Source of the DNA: Metaphire vulgaris
Taxonomy: Eukaryota; Annelida; Clitellata; Crassiclitellata; Megascolecidae
Assembly: GCA_018105865.1 (NCBI GenBank)
Contig: CM030848.1
Location: forward strand, 2,383,001 to 2,447,000
Direction of reading: 5' to 3'
DNA length: 64,000 nt
Translations under genes and position numbers: made by a program
Notes under the pieces: model-generated
Seen by the model: the letters and a program-made list of their open reading frames with translations, nothing else
Told to the model about the DNA's origin: nothing
Databases searched by the model: none
Shown here: positions 12,901 to 25,200 of the stretch, piece after piece
How positions within the stretch are numbered: the stretch's first letter is position 1
Layout: each line of letters begins with the position of its first letter

Positions 12901-15900
12901 ATGGATAATAATTTTATTTCCTAGGAAATAAATTTATTACCCATGGGATATCATTTCATTTCCAACCAATGATATATACTGGTATAGATAGATAGGAAAT
13001 AAATTTATAACCGGCTATAAATTTATTTCCTAGGAAATAAATTTATTACCCATAGAATATGATTTCATTTCCAACCAATGCTATACACAGGTATAGATAG
13101 ACCGTAGACTAGGAAATAAATTTATAACCGGCTATAATTTCATTTTCTCACTATATAGTTATGTGTAGATAGGTATAGGAAATTTTAGTCCTTAAAATCT
13201 TTCCAACTGATCTGGTATCGCTAAACAATTATATATACAGTTCAGGCGCCCATAAAGTATAATTTTCCTGAATGGATAATGCAAATTTTCTACTTTTTAC
13301 AGATACCGTAATTAATTGACCTGGCTCTAGTTCAATTTGGATTTTGTGCGCCATCGGCTGAAGCCCTGGGCATTATGATAATAATAATGTGATTTTAAGT
13401 GGTTTCTGAGGCTAAGCAAACCTGTGTGTAAACCACTGATATGATTGTGGCACCGTAGAAGTTTATTGACAAACCAATGAATGTACAGTACGAGGATGAG
13501 TAACAAAAAACCACTGCAGAACAATATAACAGTGAGCGTAATACAACATTTAACACCAAGTGATTATTGCAATTTCTATCTCATTAAATGTAAACTTGAA
13601 GCTACTTTGTCAATGCAAACTTGAAACTACTTTGTCAAAATCGCGATTGACCGCATTCGAAAAACAAATGATGGATAGGACGACTGTGATTGACTGTCAT
13701 TGGCAGCCAATCGTCGTGGTTATATGTAATGAATATTTATGAACTTGTGTATATGCATGAGATTTGCGTATGTGTTATGCCTCATGACTCCACCCATATA
13801 ATTGCTTCAAGCATTGCCATTGGTTGCCTACAAAGAATTCCCAAGGATGGAATAAAATTATAGTTGTCGTTGCTATGGGAGGGCGGTTCTAATCTTGATT
13901 GACAGGCTATCTGCCGACCAATCAAAACTTGACCAGGAAATAACTTTATGGGAGAAATAATTTTATACGACCCCCCCAGACCTCCTCAACTTGACGAAAA
14001 CCCCAAGAAGCCAAAAAGGGCGCCGCTCTGTTCATTTTGGCGCCTCTTCGTTCTTCATTCAACATCGCGAATATCCTGACAAGCAAATAAAGGCTATCAC
14101 GGTCACCCTTACCTTAAACCAATTTTGGCGCCCCTCGCCCCAACATCATCCCTGGAAAAATGTGTAGGCCGTAGGGGCAGAAGTGTCATGTTAATAGATT
14201 AACTTTTTAATGAAATTTAGTTCTAGCGCAGGCCTGTATGTGGTTTGTAAGTAATTATTTTTATAAATATATTATGAACTAGGTGTTTACCCGTCAAAAA
14301 TGACAAGGGAGATTGGTTATTTTACCACCCGATTTTGCGCAAATGCAATAGCAATTTGCGCAATTAATTGTCCTTAACTCGCCGCCTTTTCCTTCAACCG
14401 AGTTAACGCCCATTCGCATGAATTTTCTAAAACTTGATAGTCAAGGTAAGTGTAATGATTTGGCAGTGTCGAACGACATGCAATGCTTGATTCTCCTGTT
14501 TGCTGTGCTGATTTTTCACGCCGAGCAAACAGCCTGCTACTCATTCTCATTTGATTGTCGCAATTCTCGTGAACGCTTGACTTTTTTTGTTTTGCACAGA
14601 CGGTTAGAAAGAGGAATAAAAAAGCTAAACAATGGTGCAAACCTCATCTTTTTAGCTCTTATATAGCCTGAGACATAGCAAATTCAAAACAATTAGGAAA
14701 ATTTCTCAGAATTCAAAACTTTCGCGAAATTCACCGATAATACTTATGTTCAAACATTGGGTCATCGGGTTAGAATTGATAGATCTTTACCAAATGTCAA
14801 CCGATTTTCAAACTTTTGGGTTTATTTTGTTCCTCTGACATCTCTTTACAACTCTGCCGCTGACCAAAGTGGGGTTACCGCTGAAAATATTTTGCTAAGG
14901 GGCTTTAAGAAATTGTGGGGAGAGAGGGTGATATTTTAGACCGTAAAGTGGACTCTACCTTCATATTTTTTTATTTTGCACGGACGGTTAAAAAGAGAAA
15001 TAAACAATCTAAACAATGGTGCAAACCTCATCTTTTTAGCTCCTATATAGCCTGAGATATAGCAAATTTTAAAACGTTACAGCAATCATTTCGGAAGAAT
15101 GCTTTTCCAAAAATTAAATCCCCAGTACGGTGACGGCGTCTGAAAATTTAATCTCCACTTGAAGGGTTAAATTTAAAAAATAGATATTGAGGTTAGGAAG
15201 AGGTAAATACATATAATAACGGGGGCAGGGCATAGGGAGAGGGGAGGGAGGTTTGGAAAGAGGAAAGTGGGTTGTACGGGTTTTAGGAGCAGCGTTGTGT
15301 AGGTTTGAGAACGGAGTTTGGGGCCGGTGGGGTAGGGCGGAGCGGTGATGGGTTGGGGCCCGGGGCGATTGGGAAAGGGATGGGGAGTGAGAAGAGGGCT
15401 GGGAGAGGGATGGGGAGAGAGAAGTGGAAAGGGGGTTTGGGGCCTGTGGGGTTGGGTGGGACGGGTATGGGTTGAGGCCTGGGGTGATTGGGAGAGGGAT
15501 GGGGAGAGGGAAGGGATTGGGAGAGGGATGGGAGAGGGAAGGGAAACGAGGTTTTGGGGCCTGTGGGGTAAGGCGGGGCTGGGATGTGATGGGTTGGAGC
15601 CGGGGCGGGAATGGGTTGGTGCGGGGGCGATTGGGAGAGGGATGGGGAGAGAGAAGGGGAACGGAGGTTTAAGCTGCAATTAAGACGCTTCGTTAAACGC
15701 TGCATTGATAATACAGTTTTGATTAAACAATATTTGGTTGTCAATGACAACAGCGTCTTACAAAATCTGCCGTGTATCGTGACCGACGGACCGATTCGCC
15801 GGACATCGAGAATTATATAATAAGATACTAAGTTTATAGACGATGGACGATATGTCTGAAACGACAAAAGTGCGACCGAGTGGGGCGCAATACAGGTAGT

Positions 15901-18900
15901 AGCCTAGTAGGCCCTAAATATTTGCAACAGAACAAATTTGGCAACTTGAAAAAAAACATTTCGGTTCCAGATAAGCTGAAGATGACAATGACCCAGAAAG
16001 ATTTCAAATTAAGAGCGCGGCCTTTTTTGCTCGTCAACCATCAGATCAGAAAGAAGGGGGCGCCAAAAATTGTTTACCCCGGGCGCCAGCCACTCTCTGC
16101 ACGCCACTGAAAGCAGCTATTTGTTAATGCGTATAATATTAATGCTAGACTATAAAACTAAGATTAAACTATCCTCCGACCTAAAAAAATCGTTTACAGA
16201 ATATGCTCAGAAAATTTAATTGCATTTGTTTTAAAAAAATGTAAAATTGCTCAAATTTGTTTTATTACAAATGCTCTCGCCATCATTGCAGTGTGAAGCA
16301 TATTTGAGTGTACATCGTATCGCTGTCTAAAAGATGAAATTTCGATGAAAGCCTAATTGATACTCGCGAAAATTGCCTTTTAGAGAATTATACTACGCTC
16401 ATTCTCTGCAGGATCTTCCGGGGCTCGGACGGCCTAAGACCTCAATTAGTGGCCGAGCTGATATCCTGCCCAGAGGTAGGGAGGGATTAGAGAACAGGCC
16501 AGTTACCTTGATCACAGGGCTAGTCAACCTGCTTTTAGCCGGTACATTCCAGACCAGGTCCGTCCCATTCTCTTTGGTGGCACTCTGATGGCTCAAAGAA
16601 AAAAATCGGGGGATTACGCCCCATTGCCATCGGTTATCTCTGGCGGCGGCTCGCCTCTAAGTGTGCATCCAACTTCGCCCTGCCTAGGGTGACTAAACAT
16701 CTCGCACCACAGCAGGTAGACATGGGATGTCCCGATGGATGCGAGGCCGCAGTGCACTCGGCCAGACGTTTTCTCGGATACATGCCGGAAGATCATATTC
16801 TCGTGAAACTCGATTTCACGAATGCCTTCAACATCATGTTCCGAGATAGCATGCTGACCGAATTAGCACAGCTCCTACCAGAGCTGTCGGCCTATTGCGA
16901 ACTGTCGTACTGCGAGCCCAGCTCCCTTAAGTTTGGCAGCTTCGCAGTACAGTCTCAGTTAGGCCCACAGCAGGGCGATCCCCTGGGCCCTCTACTCTTT
17001 TGTCTTTCGCTGCAGAACATCCTGAAAAACCTATCGGCAACCTTCACGGTCGGTTACCTCGACGATCTGACTCTGGACGGGCCCACAAATATAGTCGCAG
17101 CAGACATCACACCATCGAAAGAGGGTGCAAGAATCTGGGGTTGTCCTTGAACCACGACAAATGCAAAGCCATTCACAGAGGTCCAATGCCGATGACCAAC
17201 ACATCCGTCGACCGGTTTTCGCGGGTCAATGTTCAAGTCGCCACCTTGCTGGGCTCAGCGCTGGAAGTTTCAACCGCCTTTGAGGTGCTCATGTCCAGCC
17301 GAATAGCGGAATTACAGACGACGTCCTCTTTCTGCTTCGAAGTTCCCTGAGTCATTCAAAGCTCCTCTATTCGCTGCGATGCATCTCTTGCGCCGAACAT
17401 CCGCTTTTAGAGAGTTTCGACGCAACTATGCACAAGGGTTTGAACAGCATACTCAACATTCAGCTTTCGGACAGCCAGTGGCGTCAGGCGACGCTCCCCA
17501 TTAGGGATGGAGGTCTGGTTATTCGTCGGGTGTCCATGCTTGCACCGTCTGCCTTCTTGGCTTCAGCTGCAGGCACCCGACTCCTCCAGTCTTCCATGCT
17601 AGAGAAAGTGTGTGTAAACACTTACGCACATGAATTGTACAGTAAGTCAGGAACCAATGGTCCTCGATGAGTCAGTTGCCGAGCCCAACGTCTGGCTCCC
17701 TCACCAAGCAGAGCCAGTGTTGTTTCAGTTATTGATTACACTATGTAACACGATTTTTGTTCCTGGCTTCTAAGTGTTATATTTCAGTTGCCTATGTATA
17801 AAGGATCTGCAAACATGGCTATATTCATCATTATATTTGCTTTCATGGGCACAGCTTACAAAAGTTGTTTATTTATACAATGGAAAAAGGCTCATTTTTT
17901 CTTCTCGAGAATGAACATTATGTACTAATTGCAAATAAGCAACAACAGTCAAAATTACTTTAAAACATTCAGAAATGAGTTGCTTTTCGAGATTTGTGTC
18001 TGTACTGTCAATAGCTTTCTCAATGAAGACTTCAGACATAGTCCCCCATCACGTGTTTGTTATACCGTCCCTGGTAACGACGTTCCGAGTCCAGCATATC
18101 CTGATGAAAGCGTTCATCTTGCTTATCTGGGTAGGCTCCCAAGTTTTCCTTGAACTTGTCAAGATGGGCATGAAGAATATGTACTTTCAAGGACATTTTG
18201 CATCTAATTTTGGCATGGTTCTTTATGAGAGACTGGTTCAGTCTCTCATAGTTTTCAGCACTGTGGTTGCCAAGAAAGCCATACAATACTGCAACGAAAC
18301 TGTTTCAAGAACCTTTCTCCATGCTATTCAGCTTCTTGGCGAATACGTCACGCTATGTGATCTTTATCTGTGGTCCGACGAAGATGCCAGCTTTGACTTT
18401 TGCCTCCGAAAGCTGTGGAAAAAGCTCTAGGAGGTGAAAGCTGTGGGTTCCTTGTCTTGACAAATTACTTGATGAGGCCTAACTTGATGTTTGAGCATCT
18501 TTCGACGGTCTATCAGCGGCTCCCACTTGATGCTGTTCTTACCTGTGGTGAACTTGGTCAGCTGTGGCCAATCCCTTCTACAATAGTGGGCCTCAGACCT
18601 CGGTGTCCCGGTTGTTCTAGAGGCAAAGAAAAACCAATGAAATTTTGTGAAACCGCCTTGCAGGCCAATCAGGAATGCCACCATTTTGACCATATTGAAG
18701 TCTCCAATGACTTAACAGCCATAGTTGTCATACTTCAAGGCACTCAGCAACATCTTGACACTGGTGTAGTCCTCTTAGGTGCAGGTGCACAAAGTGAGCC
18801 ATGGGGAGAGACAAGTACTTGTTACCACTATAAAGTAGCATGGCTTTGAGATTCTTGGATGAACTCTATGAATTGGCACCATTACTCAGGTTAAAGGTGA

Positions 18901-20092
18901 TTGCTATTACCTCTAAAAGACCAGTGACATTGCTGCAGAAGCAGAGCCAATCTAGCTGACTGAAGAATTTGGAAAAACGTTCGTGACGCTTTCTCTGTAC
19001 TGTCACCTTTACACTTTCATCCAACAAGTTCCACTCCTTGAGTCTAGACATCAGAAGCTCAGCATTGCACTTGGCGAGACCAAGGTCTGTGATCAGGTCG
19101 TTGAGATCTTTCTGATTGGGGAAGTATGGCTTTCTCATCTCAGCTGTGTCTGTGCAATTATATTCTGGATCTGCAATATCTTCCTCGCTGTCTGCCTTGA
19201 CGTGCTCCCCTGAAGACAGTTGAGCCCTCCCTGTAGAGATGGGAATGAGGAGCTCAGAGCCATAGGGTACCAGTGCGATGCAAACGTAGCAGAATGCATT
19301 TGCTGGCTGCAATCAACCCCTTGATGCCATCTAAATCAAATTTTTCTGGTCACTATTCGCTTACTCAGCAACAAGATACACTAGTACATTGGCTTAAGGA
19401 ACCTGAACTCTTAGAAGTCTATGGATGCAACTGAAAGCTCCCAGAAAGTGCAACAGGGTTCTAGAAGATTCCAGAAGGTTATAGAAAATTTTGTTCAGAT
19501 ATAGAAACTTATGGACAGCTTGCAATGTTCCAGAATAATAAGTATGTCTGCTCAGCTTTGAATGTGAACCGAGAATGTTTTCTATAATACATGAATTTCA
19601 AAATATCATTGCCCTGACCCCAAAAGCAAATTCAGTTTGGAACAACAACTGTTTTCTAGTTAGTTTAGGCATAAGGGACTAGGAAAACAAGCTATGAACC
19701 CAGGAACAAACAAAAATATTTTTTTTGTTACGTAGTGTTATTTTTCAGTTACAGTTACAGTTAGAGTTATTGAATTTATTTTTAAGTTATAGTTATATAG
19801 AAATTATTATATTATTAAGTTATAGTTATTATAGAAATTATTTTTAAGTTACAGTTACAGTTATTGTCATTTTTCAGTTACAGTTTCAGTTACAGTTGTT
19901 TATTTATCAGTTATTTCTAGCTGTTTTCAGTTAATCGCCATTGAACACATTAATGTAATTTCGACGTTTTTTTCTTAATACACAATCACCTTGCTCTCTC
20001 TAATTGATTGAAAAATCTACTGATATGTAAATATTTTCATATGCATGTCCATCAAAACGTCGACATCTCTCGGAAAAAACAGACATAGTGCG

Positions 20093-20131
<39 letters not shown>

Positions 20132-22207
20132 TTGTTGTTTTAGTTTTGATTATTTTTCAGTTACAGTTAGAGTCATTGAAATTATTTTTAAGTTATAGTT
20201 ACATTTAAAGTTATTGTCATTTTTCAGTTACAGTTTCAGTTACACTTATTTACTTTTCAGTTATTTTCAGTTAATCGCCATTGAACACATTAATGAAATT
20301 TTGACGTTTCTTCTTAATACACAATCACCCTGCTCTCTCTAATTGATTGAAGTATCTACTGATATGTTGTAAATATTTTCATATGGATGTGTTATCACTA
20401 CAACATTGCAAATATCCACATCTCTCGGGAAAAAACAGAAATAGTACGCAACTATATATACATTTATTTTTCAGTTATTTTAGCTATTTCAGTTATTTAT
20501 TTTTTAGTTACAGTTATTAACATTTTTCAGTTACAGTTTCAGTTACAGTTAACGGATTTGTTATTTTTCAATTAACTGATATTTCAGTTACAGTTAAAGT
20601 TAACTGAAACAAAACTGATATATATATATATAATGGAATTATGGATTATGGAATGCGTATAATTAGTTAAAAAGTCTGTGATACAGTAGCAATCATCTCA
20701 AAGTTGTGCGTCTTACCCATACACGTCGTTTTATTGAGAGTGGCAAATCCTTTCTTGCAACTGCATGTTTTGCTTCCATTTATGATGATACAAGCGGTTG
20801 ACGCCAAATCGCATTCTGATTCATCACCCGTGCATTCTGTTGCATCTGAAAGTTTGGCAAATGTGTTAATCAATTTTCGAGATCTGTTCTATAGGCTAGC
20901 AGGTTTGCAGTGGCAGCAAGATAGCAACAGATTTTAATGAAATTTTCTACAGTCATTTTCTCTAACCCTCTCTGCATTAACAACCATAACTTTAAAACGT
21001 TAATGGCTCACGAGGGTGTTGTCGCATCGCATTGAGATTGTCCGAAAGCGCTTTCAAATCTAACTGCAGCAAACATTGGTTATTTGACAATGCGTTTGAT
21101 GCTTGAATCGATTTGAAACGGAAGAATTAAAGAAAAACCGAAATCGAAATTCAAAATAAACAAATGTCTTCACCATAGCAAAAAAATGCATCTTTTGCTT
21201 TCACGAATCTTTCTACCCTGCAAAGAGTGTCTAAATTTCGCCCAAATCTTGCAGAATTACGAATGAAATGGTCGTTCTGCACATTTTTGTTAAACGGAAA
21301 ACGCTATAATAAGTGCATATAGTAGTTGTTAAATTTCCGTGGCCGTTTAAGCATGAACATTGATAGTTTTCATAATGCATTTAACCCTAGAGCTCCGCCA
21401 GTGACGTATCGAGGGGGTGGGGCATATGCCATCGGGCGCCGAAGGAGGGCTGACGATCATTATTTGCTCGTCAACATTTTTCGGAATAAGGAAGGGGTGC
21501 CATCAGTATGTTTCGCCCCCGGGCGCCCTCCCTGCGCCACTGAGCTCCACGTGTAAGATTCTCATTTAGATGATTAGAAATTCAAACACACCGCATTCGA
21601 TGGCGACGTAGTTGGAGTCTCGGCAATTGTATCTTGTCCAACCCCAGTGGCTGCAATTGTTAATGTCTGCTTCGCGTCCATTACATTTAACGCCATTTAA
21701 CCATATATCTCCAGATCCAACTCCATACCGATTATGAACAAATGATCCTGCTCGGCTTCACAAAACGAGAATACTGAAGATGCACACTTTTAATTAAATC
21801 CAATCAGGCTATCTAGACAGTTCTTTAGAATCCGTTCATCTTTAAAATTACATATTCTGTCTGCCTTTAGCATAGGTAAACAAACACAAAGCAATGAAAG
21901 AAGGATGGAATGAAATTGACTTCACGAAGTATATTTGCTAAGCTGACCCAAATCCAAGGCTGTAGCAAGCCACACGTGCAGCAGCGTCATTGAAATGATC
22001 ATCACACACGGTGCCCCATCCGCCAGTCGACGTATAGTACCATCGTACCTCAAGACGACCAGCATATGGACTGGACAACGACGAATTGGGATTAACCAGT
22101 CTCACAGGTATATGTCCTGAGCAAAAGGACAGCCAACAAAAAGACATGCACTGCTATGAGCATCTTATAGCGTATTCACCGAACCGAACATAATTAAGAA
22201 CTCATGC

Positions 22208-22270
<63 letters not shown>

Positions 22271-25200
22271 TGATTTTAAGTGGTTTAGGAGGCTAAGTAA
22301 GCCTGTGTGAAAACCACTGATGTAACCATCTGCAGTCAATAACCTAGTTTATCGAGATTGCATGTGTTTGTGTGTACTTCATGGGCTTGCGTTTCTACAT
22401 TTCTACGTTTGTTGGCTGGTTCTGACGCACCAGTTTTTCAAACAATCTCTTTAAAAGTGTTGCTCGCGAGCGCCATTATCACCTAGTGATTCACCAGAGT
22501 ATCCTGCAAATGGACGACATAACTGAGCTGGTTCATTTAAATATTTCATTCCGAGCCTTGCTTTTTATGTCATGTAAGTTTAACTGCTTGTACACACATG
22601 CAACAAGCGTCCAGAAAATATAAGATAATTTCTCAATATTCGTTTTATTATGATTATATTTATAATTGTAGTTAGGGTATAATAACTTAACTTTAGGCTA
22701 AAAGATTGAACCTTGTCAGATATAGGCCTACTGTATTTTCAATTGTTAGGTGTCCTAGCAGTGCTGTACGAGTGGCTATTCTGATCACTTCCTGATTATA
22801 GTTACTATCTTAAAATAACCTAACTATAATCAGAATATTTTTGGCGGCACCTAGTATACAAAGGCGCTACAAATTTGCACTGTTCAGTGTATCGGTAAAG
22901 GAAATTGTGAAGCAGCAGCGCATTCAATCGCAGGCTTTTCCAAAGCAATAACGGATAACAGCATAATCGTAAAACTCGACTTTTGCAACGTCTTAAGTAG
23001 CATGCTCAGAGACAGATTGCTAAAGGATCGGCGCTGTCTTTCCTCTGTATACAAGTATCCAAGAAATTAGGATTCAGATGGCGGGGACGTTCCTACCTAA
23101 ACCCAGCAACCTAACTGCTATTGGTAAGTTGCTACTCCAGCGAACAGGTGATTGGTTCCATCCTCTGTAAGTATCGTGTAAAGGTAAATGTAGGTCCCGT
23201 ACTCGAGTCCGAGCGTTGGGTTCGGCACTTATCACCGGCCTGGGCAATCAGCGACGTAGGTGGTATAATCCATTAATCTGGGGTAGGTTGACATTGCTTT
23301 CCCCAGACCCACGTTTTACCTCGCAGCTTAACGCTGCTCCTCAGTTCACCACCGCCCTCTAGCGAGGAAGGCTGAGTCGACCTTAGAGCTCCTGCGGGAA
23401 TTGAACCCGCGGCCTTCTGTTCCACCGTCCAGCGTTGTTACCACTCAACTAACTTCCCGTATCATATTCTAAATCTAAACACGTTAACTTTACAATCATT
23501 GATGTCCATCATGAAAGCATTAGGAAGAAGGACCAGACATCTGAATCCGTTGATGGTCAAAATTAAGATTGCGATAATCATAGAAAAGCCTATTGATTGG
23601 CTCTGAAAAAGAGTTAAGCAGAATAAATGATTTGATGGCGTCACACTCTTACTTCATTCATTCATTCTTTGGTATTTATAGTGCGCCTGTGCCAAATAAT
23701 GTTTGCAGGTGCATTACAAAAGTCAATCGTGGTAGGCACTGTTAATGAGGTAGGTCTTCCGCCGTTTCCTGAATGCCGTAATTACTTCTCTCGGTCATGG
23801 ACGATAATGACGATTATGCTGCTGCTGATAACGATCGTGATTCTTAGTTCATCATTCATTAGTTCACATGGACGACAGAGGTCCGTTGTGCCAATCTCGT
23901 GTTGCGCGAGTTCTGACCGCGACCGATGGCTGAGTGCCATTCATGAAAAATTGTGGAAGGAAGACCATCGCCGATCTGCTGGGGCCATGTACGGCGTGGT
24001 CTGCCAGGAGGTCTTCTCCAGCTCGGAGGAGGACGCGTCTCGGTGCGTCGAGCAATGGCGCAGGTGAGAGCGCGGTAGGCCGGAATGTTGTTGTCCTGGC
24101 GAGCCACGTGACCGAAGAGAGAGACAGACGGCGTCGCGTGATAATTTCTGTCACTGGCAGGAGGGCAGTCTGGTTGGAGACTGCTTCGTTGGTCACGAAG
24201 TCAAACCAGCGAATGCAGAAAAGCTGTCTCTGGCAGCGCATATGGAATGCCTGTAGTCTTTGAGAGTCTCGTGTAAGCAGAGTCCAAGTCTCAGAACCAT
24301 ATAGGAGAATAGGCAAGACGCAGGACTGATAAATACGGATCTTGGTACCGAGCTGTATCTGTCTTTGGCGCCATAAATTTTGAAGAGATCTCATGGCAGA
24401 TGCAGCTATGCCGATTCTGCGAGTAATGTCCCGCTGACACCTGCCATCAGAACTCTGGACACTGCCCAGGTAAGTGAATTCTGACACATACGTTAATGGA
24501 CACCAGGTGGAAAATATGTCTCCTGCGTCTCCTCCAGAACCCAGATTCTGCAGCCTGGTTTTTGTCCAGGACACATGTAGTCCTAGTTTGGAGGCTGCTT
24601 GGAGGCATCAATGGCATGCTATCTGAGGCATTCTTCACTGCCTCAGGAGTCCGTCAGGGCTGTGTCCTGGCTCCAGCACTCTTTTGCAGGGCTATGGACT
24701 GGATCCTGGAGCATGCTATTGGCCAGACCGGGATCACCCTACCGGAACATAACGTCTGCGACCTAGACTACGCTGACGACGTTGCTCTTCTGGAAACGTC
24801 CGTTAAGAACCTAGAAACATCACTCAATCAAATTTTTAGTGCTATTACGCTTAACCGAACCGAACCCCAACCGCGGTTTTTCGGTTAAAACCAACCCGAA
24901 CCGAAGCATCGGTTTTGACCATGCAAATTTGGACGGTTAATTATTTTTAGTACAGAGTAGCAAATACAATGCATGATTATGAGCGACTTTAAGTCACCTT
25001 CTCTTCTCAGTTAATGCAATTGCCAATAATTGCTGCATAAAAGTGAATCTGCATAAAGTTTACATCACTTTCTCATAGGCAGTGCTGCTGACTCATCATA
25101 GACAATACACATGAACGACGCTTTCTTTATTTTTAACGCTTAAAAGCTGTGCATTCTATTGATGTTAAAAAAACCGAACCAAACCAAAACCGCGGTTTTC

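Noticed and set aside
15173..15867. Pro-rich open frames
   Set aside because: Same minisatellite in Helitron copy 2.
21738..21747. Acceptor CAG nine bases inside the second SRCR exon
   Set aside because: Joining there creates an immediate stop after the first SRCR exon.
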